DNA from: Flavobacterium lindanitolerans
GTDB lineage: Bacteria; Bacteroidota; Bacteroidia; Flavobacteriales; Flavobacteriaceae
Direction of reading: 5' to 3'
Assembly (NCBI RefSeq): GCF_002846575.1
Contig: NZ_PJND01000010.1
Coordinates: forward strand, 219,406 to 283,405
Length of the DNA stretch: 64,000 bases
Below, piece after piece: positions 26,371-36,200 of this stretch (position 1 is the stretch's first letter; every line of letters starts with the position of its first letter). A program made the position numbers and the translations under genes. A model generated the notes under the pieces. That model made no database searches, was not told the DNA's origin, and worked only from the letters and a program-made list of their open reading frames with translations.

Positions 26371-27603
26371 ATGGGCGAAAGCATTGCAAAAAATAATGGC
26401 CTTTTATTCAAAATAGTCACCAATCTTACTTTTTGGGTGCTGATAGCAATTATTTCCGGAGTTTTGGTTGGACATTATTTGCCCGAAACCGGCACAAAAA
26501 TGAAGGTCATAGGTGATACTTTCATCCAGATTGTCAAGCTTTTTATCGCCCCGATTATTTTTCTTACTATTGTTTTAGGAATCAGCGGTATGGGTGACCT
26601 GAGAAAAGTAGGCCGTATCGGGATAAAAGCGCTGATTTATTTTGAAATCGTTACCACATTCGCCCTGGCTATTGGCATTATAGCGGCTTATATTATCCAA
26701 CCCGGAAAAATCGACAAGTCTGGCCTTGACATTCAGGATGCTTCAAAATACACCTCCAATCCAAGGACTGAATTTGACTGGTGGCAGTTTTTCATGGATA
26801 ACTTCACCTTGCAGGTTTTAGCCCTGGCTATTGTTTGCGGCATTTTGCTCAATTATTACAGCAAACGCGAATCTGTAGTAGCTACCTTATACAAAGCCTC
26901 AAAAATTGTTTTCAAGGCTTTAAAGTTTGTGATGTTCCTGGCACCATTAGGCGCTTTTGGGGGCATGGCCTATACAGTAGGAAAGTTCGGATTGCACACT
27001 TTGATTCCTTTAGGAAAACTGATGTTTACCGTTTACCTGACTATGGCCGTTTTTATCTTTTTGATTTTGGGCGGTATCATGCGTTATTATAAAATGAGAA
27101 TCTGGGACCTGATAAAATACCTGAAAGCCGAACTGTTGATCGTGTTAGGAACTTCATCTTCTGAACCTGCATTGCCCAATCTGATGGATAAGCTGGAACG
27201 ACTGGGATGCAGCAAATCAGTCGTTGGACTTGTAGTGCCAACCGGATATTCGTTTAATCTGGACGGCACTTCTATCTATCTTTCAATGTGTGTCATTTTT
27301 CTAGCACAGTTATATAATGTACATCTTTCTTTTGGGGAAATACTGACTATTATCGGACTGCTGATGATTACTTCAAAAGGAGCAGCCGGAGTTACCGGAA
27401 GCGGCTTTATTGTGTTGGCCTCAACACTTACAGCTATTCACAAAATTCCGCTTGAAGGATTGGCCTTTCTTTTAGGGGTTGACAAATTCATGAGCGAAGC
27501 AAGAGCCATTACCAATTTTATTGGCAACGGTGTAGCAACTATTGTGATTTCTAAAAACGAAAACGAGTTTGTCGATATTGAAAATCCAATGGAACTCGAT
27601 TAG
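26371..27603 (+). CDS. Dicarboxylate/amino acid:cation symporter (DAACS family)
   Basis: The 410-residue inner-membrane transporter shows the GltPh/GltP fold: eight membrane segments with two re-entrant hairpins. The Ser-rich hairpin HP1 is TSSSEPALPN near residue 258, and the unwound TM7 motif is NLDGTSIY near residue 295 (NMDGT in glutamate carriers). HP2 is the GAAGVTGSGFIVLAST region. The Na+ or H+ coupled substrate is likely glutamate, aspartate or a C4-dicarboxylate; the exact one is not predictable. Its stop codon overlaps the end of the convergent ppk gene by four bases. Confidence 0.93.
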   Translation: MGESIAKNNGLLFKIVTNLTFWVLIAIISGVLVGHYLPETGTKMKVIGDTFIQIVKLFIAPIIFLTIVLGISGMGDLRKVGRIGIKALIYFEIVTTFALAIGIIAAYIIQPGKIDKSGLDIQDASKYTSNPRTEFDWWQFFMDNFTLQVLALAIVCGILLNYYSKRESVVATLYKASKIVFKALKFVMFLAPLGAFGGMAYTVGKFGLHTLIPLGKLMFTVYLTMAVFIFLILGGIMRYYKMRIWDLIKYLKAELLIVLGTSSSEPALPNLMDKLERLGCSKSVVGLVVPTGYSFNLDGTSIYLSMCVIFLAQLYNVHLSFGEILTIIGLLMITSKGAAGVTGSGFIVLASTLTAIHKIPLEGLAFLLGVDKFMSEARAITNFIGNGVATIVISKNENEFVDIENPMELD

Positions 27604-29666
27604 GATTTCCGTTTCAGGTATTCGTGAATTTTTTCCTGTGAACGTGTTGGTTCTTTTTCATTTTTTCCCGGAATATTTTCGAGCGATGCTCCTAATAAGG
27701 AAGCCTTGATATTATCGTCTAACTGAATTTTAAGAATATCGAGCATTTCTTCTTTCAGAATGGGGTCATATAACGGAAAGCAGACTTCTATCCTGTGGTA
27801 TATATTCCTGTTCATCCAATCGGCAGAACCCATAAACAGTAACGGATTGCCATTATTTTCGAATACAAAAATACGTCCGTGTTCGAGATACCTGTCTACG
27901 ATTCTGCGAACCGTAATGTTTTCGCTCCTGCCCGGAATTCCCGGCACAAGGCAGCAAATTCCACGAACAATCAGCTGGATTTTCACTCCTGCATTTGAAG
28001 CTTCGTATAATTTTTCAATCAGGCTTTTTTCTTCCAGGTTGTTCAGCTTGATGGTGATTCCGGCAGCAAGTCCTTTTCTTTTGTTCTGGATTTCGTTATC
28101 AATGAGTTTAATAAATTTTTCCCGCAGGTTGAATTTAGCCACGAGCAAATGCTTAAAATCCATTTTGTATCTCTTCGGATTTTTTTTGATGGTAGCCAAA
28201 AGAAGGAAAGTCTTTTCCAAATCTTTCAGCATTTCCTTATGAGCCGTCATCAATATATGGTCTGTATAAAAACGGGCCGTATTTTCATTCAGGTTTCCGG
28301 TAGCCAATAATCCTATAGACGGAAGTTTACTTTGTTTTTTAAACTTTACCAGCGCTATTTTGGCGTGTACTTTTAGTGACGGGATGCTGTGTACGATTTT
28401 AACTCCGGCTTTTTTCAATTGTTTTGACCATTTTATATTGTTAGCTTCGTCAAAACGGGCTTTCAGTTCTACTACAACAGTCACCTTCTTCCCGTTTCTG
28501 GCGGCACTAATGAGTGCATTGGCAATTCTTGAATCACTTGCCACGCGATAAAGCGTTACATATATTTCTTCGGCGTTGGGATGTATGGAAGCTTCGTTAA
28601 AAAAACGGAGTACGCTGTCGTAGGACTGATATGGCACATGCAGCATCAGATCTTTTTCTGCAACGGTATCAAAAATACTCTTTGCTACAGGGGCGTCTAA
28701 AGAAACCGGAACCATTTCGGTATAAGAAAGGCTTTGTTTTTTTAGCGGTAATGAAGCCAGGTCTTTTAGATTATGGTAGCTTCCGCCCAGAACAATCGTG
28801 GCATCTTTTAGCTTGAAAGTATCTATCAGCGACTGTAAAAAAGGCGGCGGCATTCGGTAATCGAATAAAAAACGGGTGGCAAAGCTGTAATCTCTTTTGG
28901 CAATCTTCTTCTCCATTTTTTCGGCAATAGCCTCATCATATTCGTCGTCAAGTTCCAGAGCCGCATCGCGCGTTATTTTGAAGTTATAATCTGCCGGCAG
29001 TTTCTGGTCTTTGAAAATAAATTTCAAGCCAAATTTGATAATATCGTCCAGAAAAAGGATATATGTTTTTGCTCCTTTTTTAACGGCAAAAAATCGTGGC
29101 AAATCGTCTGATGGTATGTTTAGAAGAAACAGCTGGTGTGTGTCTGTATTTTCTTCGACAACAACAAGTTTGTATAATTTGTTATTCTCCGGAAAGAAAT
29201 CCGTTTCCTTTGTTATTTCTACAATCTGCAGGAATGCCAATACTTCTTTAAAAAAGTAATGGGTTATTTCGTTGTGGATGTTTTCAGGAATTGGCTCGTT
29301 GTACAGCAGATGGTATTTTTCTTTTTCGAGTGCGGGAAGAATCTTTTGGGTCATTATTGTTCCAAAAACCCGTTGCTGGTCGTCAACAATATGCTGTATT
29401 TTATCCAGAATGTGCTGATAGGCAAAGCTATTTTCCTTTTTGTTTTTGGAAATTTTTTTGAGTGCCATTAATGACGGTATCCTAACCCTGTAAAATTCAT
29501 CAAGATTGGAGGAATAGATGGAAAGAAACTTTATTTTTTCAAAAAGCGGCACGTCATTGGCTTCTGCTTCAAGAAGCACTCTTTGGTTAAATGAAAGCCA
29601 GCTGATATCTCTGTCAAAAAAATCAGGTTTCATGCTCACTTCTTTGGTCTTGGTTTCCAGAATCAT
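27600..29666 (-). CDS. ppk1: Polyphosphate kinase 1
   Basis: The enzyme (688 codons) reversibly polymerises the ATP gamma-phosphate into polyphosphate. It has the N-terminal helical domain (RDISWLSFNQRVLLEA), the head domain and two PLD-like catalytic domains. The autophosphorylated His is His434 in LKVHAKIAL, and the second catalytic His is His596 in DRYLEHGR; these correspond to His435 and His592 of the E. coli enzyme. The length equals the family norm. The ATG twelve codons in (MKPDFFDRD, 29633) could be the real start. It is convergent with the symporter gene with a four-base overlap. Confidence 0.97.
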   Translation of the reverse strand: MILETKTKEVSMKPDFFDRDISWLSFNQRVLLEAEANDVPLFEKIKFLSIYSSNLDEFYRVRIPSLMALKKISKNKKENSFAYQHILDKIQHIVDDQQRVFGTIMTQKILPALEKEKYHLLYNEPIPENIHNEITHYFFKEVLAFLQIVEITKETDFFPENNKLYKLVVVEENTDTHQLFLLNIPSDDLPRFFAVKKGAKTYILFLDDIIKFGLKFIFKDQKLPADYNFKITRDAALELDDEYDEAIAEKMEKKIAKRDYSFATRFLFDYRMPPPFLQSLIDTFKLKDATIVLGGSYHNLKDLASLPLKKQSLSYTEMVPVSLDAPVAKSIFDTVAEKDLMLHVPYQSYDSVLRFFNEASIHPNAEEIYVTLYRVASDSRIANALISAARNGKKVTVVVELKARFDEANNIKWSKQLKKAGVKIVHSIPSLKVHAKIALVKFKKQSKLPSIGLLATGNLNENTARFYTDHILMTAHKEMLKDLEKTFLLLATIKKNPKRYKMDFKHLLVAKFNLREKFIKLIDNEIQNKRKGLAAGITIKLNNLEEKSLIEKLYEASNAGVKIQLIVRGICCLVPGIPGRSENITVRRIVDRYLEHGRIFVFENNGNPLLFMGSADWMNRNIYHRIEVCFPLYDPILKEEMLDILKIQLDDNIKASLLGASLENIPGKNEKEPTRSQEKIHEYLKRKS

Positions 29667-30082
29667 ATCGTTTTTAAAGTAGTTATAAAAGTATTAATTT
29701 ATGATGATTATATCATTAAGATACTATTATCGTTTGCTTTTATACTTCTTTTTTGTTTACAATTATGACAAAAAACGGTTTTCGCCTATTTCGGAATAAC
29801 CAATAATTACCCGAATGGCAAACGTAATAAAGTAGTAACGTTTCCATCTGTTTTGGCGTGCAGTGCAAATTTTGTGGGAGTATTTTTTATTTTTTGCTTA
29901 TGGAATAGGCAAAAATCAATAACTTTACGATTGTCTTTTACGTAAAGAAATGGCATACAGGGTGCCGTGACGATATATTTTTTCTATATTCGTTGTTTGT
30001 TTTGTTACGATTTGTTGTATTTACACATTTTTACAAAACAAAGTAAATAATTTAATTTATAATAAACAAATTTATTTTTCAT
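29667..30082. other. Intergenic region between divergent ppk1 and the XRE-type regulator
   Basis: This gap of 416 bases is A/T-rich and must hold two divergent promoters. A near-consensus -7 element TACTTTTA lies on the minus strand upstream of ppk1. I see no RNA gene, strong hairpin or repeat in it. Confidence 0.4.
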
Positions 30083-30484
30083 ATGGATGGAAAAATTTTA
30101 AAAAAGAAATTACAATCACTTGACATCCAAATGACTGAAGTCGCAAAGAGATTAAACATTTCTCCTCAAAATCTTCAAAATCGATTCAAATCGAAAGAGA
30201 TTACTTTGGATTTTTTAATCGAGGTTTCAAAAGCGGTAAATGCATCTGTTTATTATTTCATTAAAGGCACGGCTTACGAAAATGAGTTTCTCCAACCGGA
30301 TAACGTGATTTTAAAAGAACCGGACGGTGAATTTATTCCGAATGTGGTTGATGCCAAAAACCAAACTATTGAAATTTTACAACGTGAAGTTCAAGATCTC
30401 AGAAGCGATAAGGATTTTCTAAAAAAGATTATCGATTCAAATCTGGTCAAGAGGAATCCTGACTCTGATTTTGAACAGGCATAA
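30083..30484 (+). CDS. XRE-type HTH regulator with C-terminal coiled coil
   Basis: The 133-residue protein has an N-terminal helix-turn-helix of the Cro/C1 type (EVAKRLNISPQNLQNRFKS, helix 3 around residues 27-33) followed by a linker and a coiled-coil tail (QTIEILQREVQDLRSDKDFLKK), probably for dimerisation. No other ligand domain is present. It is followed after 12 bases by a membrane-protein gene in the same direction, which it may regulate or sense with. Housekeeping-like chromosomal regulator rather than phage repressor by context. Confidence 0.85.
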   Translation: MDGKILKKKLQSLDIQMTEVAKRLNISPQNLQNRFKSKEITLDFLIEVSKAVNASVYYFIKGTAYENEFLQPDNVILKEPDGEFIPNVVDAKNQTIEILQREVQDLRSDKDFLKKIIDSNLVKRNPDSDFEQA

Positions 30485-30496
30485 ACTTTTCTTGTT

Positions 30497-30982
30497 GTGC
30501 CTAATATCCGTTATATTAAGAAACCCTTTTTAGAGAGAATAATTTCTGCTGTTTTCATTTTTGCCAGCATTATATTGCTTTCTGAAGAACAAAAAGCGTT
30601 TGGAATTGCCGCACTGATAATTGGCCTTGGCCTGCTTATCAGCAACTCTGTCTGTACGGGAATTGAAATCAACACAGAACAAAAATACTATCGTAAGCTA
30701 TATTCCTTTCTGGGTATTGTATTTGGCGAATGGGAATCTTTTCCAAAAACGGAATACATTTCTGTCTATAAATCACGCGAAACACTAAATAGTCCCGCTG
30801 CCAACTGGCCTACACTCACAAGCAATTCCTATATTGTCAATTCTTTTTGGGAAGACAGAAGGCCTATTACATTATATAAGTCCAATTCCAAAAAAGAAGC
30901 TCTTGCTGTTGCCAAAGATATGGCAGACGTACTTGGCATTAAAATTCTCGATTCTACAGACGGGGAACAAAAGTGGCTTTAA
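30497..30982 (+). CDS. Two-helix membrane protein of unknown function
   Basis: The 161-residue protein starts with GTG (no nearby in-frame ATG), has two adjacent membrane helices (ISAVFIFASIILLS and AFGIAALIIGLGLLIS) and a cytosolic or periplasmic C-terminal domain (about 60-161) with the beta pattern of a small PH-like domain (GIEINTEQKYYRKLYSFLG). No family recognised. Twelve bases after the XRE-type regulator, so very likely the same transcript. Confidence 0.7.
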   Translation: MPNIRYIKKPFLERIISAVFIFASIILLSEEQKAFGIAALIIGLGLLISNSVCTGIEINTEQKYYRKLYSFLGIVFGEWESFPKTEYISVYKSRETLNSPAANWPTLTSNSYIVNSFWEDRRPITLYKSNSKKEALAVAKDMADVLGIKILDSTDGEQKWL

Positions 30983-31532
30983 AGCTGAGTTGATAAGTTA
31001 TTAAGGGATTGGGGGACTAAGGTTCCTGGCTAATGCTTTGGGATTTATTGGGCGTAAACATTTTTGTTTCTATTTCATTTTAATATTCTTCCGAATAGTT
31101 ATTTTCTCTAATCAGTCTGCGTGTTTTACTTCTTCGCACACTGTCATAAAAAACACTCTTTTTTAATTTCTACAAGACAGAAAAAAGCCACTGCCCGCAT
31201 CACCAAATTTAGTGATAAAAAAATATACCAAAATTGTGGTATTGTATGCGTTTTTGAAATATTGCAACTTTGAAAAGTCAAAAAAACAGAGCGTTTTAAA
31301 GACATGCCCAAAAACTAACCTGCTAAATCTTTTGTTATGCATACAACTACTATTCAGAAAGTTGACTGCTTATTTCAAGCAAAAAATTCCAGCGTTACCC
31401 TTACTTTCAGGAAAGAAAAACTTTCGCACATTGCGAGAACATTTTTCTATGGCATACTTCTTCTGATATTACACCTTCCTATACGAATAAATAAATTCGA
31501 TAATTCAACTATTAACTTAAACCTTTAAAACT
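30983..31532 (+). other. Long leader/intergenic region before the collar-protein gene
   Basis: This gap of 550 bases has no convincing gene. Short frames (for example 31212-31466) have a composition unlike the neighbours and no recognisable protein. A weak promoter-like CAACTTTG lies at about 31267-31274, which would give a leader of over 250 bases for the collar gene, leaving room for an untranslated regulatory RNA element, though I see no known riboswitch fold. Confidence 0.35.
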
Positions 31533-32114
31533 ATGTACGAACCATTTCTTGGACAAATTCAGACATTTGGATTCAACTTTCCTCCTAGAGGGTGGGCATT
31601 TTGTGACGGACAAATCATGTCAATTGCTCAAAACACTGCATTATTTTCACTTTTAGGTACTACCTATGGTGGAAACGGACAAACAACATTCGGTCTTCCT
31701 GACTTGAGAGGAAGGTCTGTTGTTCATCCCGGAAACGGACCAGGACTAACACCTGTTGTTTGGGGAGAAATTGGAGGAACCCAAAACGTGACTTTAACAA
31801 CAAGCAATATGCCTATGCACGCTCACCCTTTGGTTGACGGCCAGGCACATGTTGCTACCACTATCCTCGCCACTAACAACAATAATGGAAGCAATACTAC
31901 TGATGGTGGTTCCAACGGATTTGGAGATTCAGGTAATATGCCGGAAATCTACAGAGAAAGTCCAACGGGAACGAATGTAGTAGGCGGTGTGAAATCTGTA
32001 ATCAGCGGTACTACCGGCATTGCAGGGGGAAGTATACCTTTTGGAATACGTAATCCATACCTTGGAATATACACGAGCATTGCTCTTGAAGGAATTTTTC
32101 CTTCCAGAAACTAA
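31533..32114 (+). CDS. Phage tail collar-domain protein (MdpB-like)
   Basis: The 193-residue protein has the tail-collar domain at its N-terminus (PFLGQIQTFGFNFPPRGWAF, CDGQIMSIAQNTALFSLLGT, TFGLPDLRGRSVVHPG), then an IGGTQNVTLTTSNMPMHAH motif and a glycine-rich C-terminal part with a second small domain. Such stand-alone proteins occur outside prophages in many bacteria, often in tandem sets. No tail, capsid or integrase genes are near, so it is not part of a phage. Its role is unknown. A hairpin with a U-run follows the stop, before the binding-protein gene. Confidence 0.88.
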   Translation: MYEPFLGQIQTFGFNFPPRGWAFCDGQIMSIAQNTALFSLLGTTYGGNGQTTFGLPDLRGRSVVHPGNGPGLTPVVWGEIGGTQNVTLTTSNMPMHAHPLVDGQAHVATTILATNNNNGSNTTDGGSNGFGDSGNMPEIYRESPTGTNVVGGVKSVISGTTGIAGGSIPFGIRNPYLGIYTSIALEGIFPSRN

Positions 32115-32121
32115 TTAATAT

Positions 32122-32148
32122 GGGGGAGTCACTTCCCCCCTTTTATTT
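32122..32148 (+). terminator. Terminator/attenuator between collar and binding-protein genes
   Basis: Stem GGGGGA / TTCCCCC (about 32122-32139) followed by TTTTATTTTATTATTT. It lies eight bases after the collar gene and ends just before the next start codon, so it probably reduces read-through and lowers expression of the downstream genes relative to the collar gene. Confidence 0.65.
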
Positions 32149-32156
32149 TATTATTT

Positions 32157-33272
32157 ATGAAAATCGGAATATTGTTGCCCCAATCAAAACAATACCCATC
32201 ATTAGACAGGGATTTTATGCGAGGCATGAAATTAAATGACCTGGACGTCAAATTTTTTATTGAGAGCATTGGCATTGGCGCAGATGAAAAAATAATTATC
32301 GAAAAGATGCAGAAGCTTTCTTTACAGGAAGATATCAGCATTTTTATTGGTTTTTTGGGACATCGCAACATCCAAAGCGTGTATGACTACGCTTCAAATC
32401 ACAATCTTTTTTTATTGGCTACGGATATGGGTTCAACACTTCCTTATGCCCTGCCAAAGAAACAAGGCGTATATATCAATTCATTTGGTATTGCCGAAAG
32501 TTCCTATCATTTAGGCGCTTATTTTGCATCACAGAATTACAAAAACATAGCCACTTCATCCTCGTATTATGATTCAGGCTATGGCATCAACCAGGCCATT
32601 GAAATGGCACTTTATCAAAACGACAGTCAATTTTCAGGACATTACATCACGCCTTTGAATCCGAGAGAAAACGAGGCAGACTGTATGCAGGAGACTCTGG
32701 CTCCTTTAAAACCAGACGCCATATTTGCTTTCCACAGCGGCATCTATGCAGAAGAACATGCTTCCTATCTTACTAAAAACAAACTGACCCAAGACTATCC
32801 TTTTTATTTCACTTCTTTTTCTATATCTGATAAGATAAAGGAAGAAAACAGGGAGGCTCTTCAGAACACTATGATTGTATCCTCATGGTCGGATAGTTTA
32901 AGAAGCAAAAAGAACCTATCCTTTGTAGAAAAACATAAGGCTATATTTCATCAGGCTCCAAACATTTTCAGTTTACTGGGTTATGAAACCGGAATGATTC
33001 TGGAAAACCTATTAAAAGACAACGATAGTATTCCGAGTCTGGAACAGCTTATTGACAAAATGGAAGAAGCACTGGAAGGCCCGAGAGGAAAAATACAGTT
33101 CCATCCGGAAACCAACAGAACCAGCTTTGACAACTATATTTTCAAAATTACAGACGATGGAATCCAAATTGAAACTGTCTTGAAAAATGACGGACAGTTC
33201 GTCCAAAACATCATGTCTGACCAGCGCCCGCAATCTATGGGAGGCTGGCACAATGCTTATCTGTGTCATTAA
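32157..33272 (+). CDS. Type 1 periplasmic-binding-fold protein without signal peptide
   Basis: The 371-residue protein resembles ABC transporter/receptor ligand-binding proteins of the LivJ/AmiC kind: it opens with the first strand of the fold (MKIGILLPQSKQYPSLDRDF), then EDISIFIGFLGHRN, LFLLATDMGST, NIATSSSYYDSGYG, KPDAIFAFHSG and NIFSLLGYETGMIL. There is no signal peptide or lipobox, so the protein is predicted to stay in the cytoplasm, unusual for this fold. There is no ABC permease or ATPase in the window. It lies between the collar gene and the giant adhesin gene (16 bases to the latter), which suggests a joint role, possibly ligand sensing. Function unknown. Confidence 0.7.
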   Translation: MKIGILLPQSKQYPSLDRDFMRGMKLNDLDVKFFIESIGIGADEKIIIEKMQKLSLQEDISIFIGFLGHRNIQSVYDYASNHNLFLLATDMGSTLPYALPKKQGVYINSFGIAESSYHLGAYFASQNYKNIATSSSYYDSGYGINQAIEMALYQNDSQFSGHYITPLNPRENEADCMQETLAPLKPDAIFAFHSGIYAEEHASYLTKNKLTQDYPFYFTSFSISDKIKEENREALQNTMIVSSWSDSLRSKKNLSFVEKHKAIFHQAPNIFSLLGYETGMILENLLKDNDSIPSLEQLIDKMEEALEGPRGKIQFHPETNRTSFDNYIFKITDDGIQIETVLKNDGQFVQNIMSDQRPQSMGGWHNAYLCH

Positions 33273-33288
33273 ACCTTAAATCAATCAT

Positions 33289-36200
33289 ATGAAAACAACA
33301 ATTACTTTTTTTAAAGCCTGCCTGTTTTTCATGATTTGCCTCCTGAGCGGAGTCAAATCGGAAGCACAGACAATGAATAAAGGCGATATCGCCTTTATAG
33401 GCTACAATACCGGTGGTCAGGACGGTTTTGCGTTTATCGCATTAAATGACCTTCCTGCCGGACAGACGCTCTATTTTACGGAACAGGGATGGTCCGGAAC
33501 CCAATGGATGAATACCCTAAACGAACCGCATCTTGCTTATGTTATTCCACCCGGAATTACGTGCGGCAAGATTATCTCGTTTGTAGAAACGGCTCCGGAT
33601 GTAATTACAGTAACAGGAGGCGGAAGCGTTACTTTTGCACTGGGTACAAGTTTTAATCTTTCCGGTGGTGACCAAATTATTGCTTACCAATCTGCTTCTG
33701 GTGTAGCTCCAGTTGCTCCTATTTTTATTTCAGCAATCCATGGAGATTACAATTCATCAAAGTATGACCCTGTAACAACATGGAATCCGGCGACAGGAAG
33801 TAACAGCACTCTATGGGCAACGTCTGATTCAGCCATACCAACCGACTTAGAAAACGGAGTAAATTGCATCTCATTATATCCGGCTCCAGGGCCAGAATTT
33901 GCAAATGCAAAATACAACGGAACTTTAACGGGAACTTCTATTGCGCTTCGTGCTGCAATTAATAACCCGAGTAATTGGATACATGATAATTCTACTACCA
34001 CGGCTATTCCTATACAGCCTTCCAATTTTCCAACACCTTCTGTGACATGTATTAATTGTACGAGCCCAACCGTTCCTACATTGACAGCATCTACATCCAT
34101 ACTTTGTAATGGAAGCAGCAGGACCATCACTATTACAGGAAGCCTGAACAGCGCTACAGCATGGCATGTTTATTCTGGCTCCTGTGGGGGAACATTGGTA
34201 ACAAGTACCACAACTGGTTCATTTTCTGTAAGCCCAACCACAACAACAACATATTATGTTCGTGGTGAAGGCGGTTGTGTGACGCCTGGAGGTTGTGCAA
34301 CAATAACAGTAAGCGTAAATCCGGCTATAGTATTGACAACCGGAGGAGGCTCGACAAACGTAAGCTGTAACGGAGGTAATAACGGAACAGCTACTGTAGC
34401 TCCAACAGGAGGAACACCTCCATATACCTATTCATGGGCTCCATCCGGAGGAACGAACGCTACGGCAACAGGACTGGGTGTAGGAGTTTATACCGTGACA
34501 GTAACCGATGCTAATTTATGCCAGGCTACACGTAATTTTACAATTACACAGCCTCCTGTCCTTAACGGAAGTACGGTAGTAACTAACATTGCTTGCTTTG
34601 GAGGCAATACTGGTGCCATCAACCTGACTCCATCAGGCGGTACACCACCTTATACATTTAACTGGGGTGGCGGTATTACAACCGAAGACCGTACCGGATT
34701 GGCAGCTGGTAATTATTCAGTAACAATTACTGACGCTAATTCCTGTACACGTACAATCAGCAACATTAATGTAACACAACCTGCTGCAGTTGTGTCCGGA
34801 ACAACAGTAGTAACAAATGTTGCCTGCTTTGGAGGCAGTACCGGAGCAATCAATTTAACTCCTACCGGAGGAGTACCTCCCTATACTTATAACTGGGTTG
34901 GCGGGGCTAATACCGAAGACCGTTCTGGATTAGCAGCAGGTACTTATTCAGTAACAATTACGGATGCCAATGGCTGTACAGGTACCGTTTCAGGCATAGC
35001 AGTAACACAACCTGCTGCTGCATTGGACGGAACCATCACAAAAACAGACGTAAGCTGCAATGGAGGTTCTAACGGAACAGCAACCGTAACAGCTACTGGA
35101 GGAACAACACCTTACAGCTATTCCTGGGCTCCATCCGGAGGAACGAATGCTACTGCAACAGGACTGGCTTCGGGAACTTATACAGTAACCGTGACCGATT
35201 TCAACGGTTGCCAGATTACAAGAACAACTACAGTTAACCAACCTGCTACAGCTCTATCTGCCGCAACGGGTGGCGGGAAAACAGACGTAAGCTGTAATGG
35301 TGGCTCTAACGGAACGGCAACCGTGGCGGCTACAGGAGGAACAACTCCATATAGCTACTCCTGGGCTCCATCCGGAGGAACGAATGCTACAGCTACAGGA
35401 TTGGCTGCCGGAACCTATACGGTAACCGTAACTGATTTTAATGGCTGCCAGGCTACAAGAACCTATACTATCAACCAGCCAACAGCCTTATCTGCCGCAA
35501 CAGGTGGTGGCAAAACAGACGTGAGCTGTAATGGTGGCTCTAATGGAACAGCAACCGTAGCGGCTACAGGAGGAACACCGCCTTACAGCTATTCATGGGC
35601 TCCTTCAGGAGGAACGGCAGCTACGGCTACAGGATTGGCTGCAGGAACCTATACGGTAACTGTAACTGACAATAACAATTGCCAGGTTACAAGAATCTAT
35701 ACTATCAACCAGCCAACAGCCTTATCTGCTGCAACAGGCGGCGGCAAAACAGACGTAAGTTGCAATGGCGGTGCTAACGGAACGGCAACAGTAGCACCAA
35801 CAGGCGGTACGCCACCCTATACCTACTCATGGGCGCCTTCAGGAGGAACGGCAGCTACGGCTACAGGACTGGCTGCAGGAACCTATACGGTAACAGTAAC
35901 TGACAATAACAATTGCCAGGTTACAAGAACATTTACTATCAACCAGCCAACAGCCTTATCTGCTGCAACAGGCGGCGGCAAAACAGATGTGAGCTGTAAT
36001 GGAGGTTCCAACGGAACGGCAACGGTAGCGCCAACAGGCGGTACGCCACCCTATACCTACTCATGGGCTCCTTCAGGAGGAACGGCAGCTACGGCCTCAG
36101 GACTGGCTGTGGGAACTTACACAGTAACCGTGACTGACAATAACAATTGCCAGGTTACAAGGACATTTACTATCAACCAGCCAACAGCCTTATCTGCAGC

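Noticed and set aside
31212..31528. Two overlapping short frames before the collar gene
   Set aside because: Their products have skewed composition, no recognisable motif and no start-site support; the region reads as leader or intergenic sequence.
31533..32114. Tail collar protein as sign of a prophage or contractile injection system
   Set aside because: No capsid, sheath, baseplate, portal, integrase or lysis gene is present in the 64 kb; stand-alone collar-domain proteins are common in bacteria.
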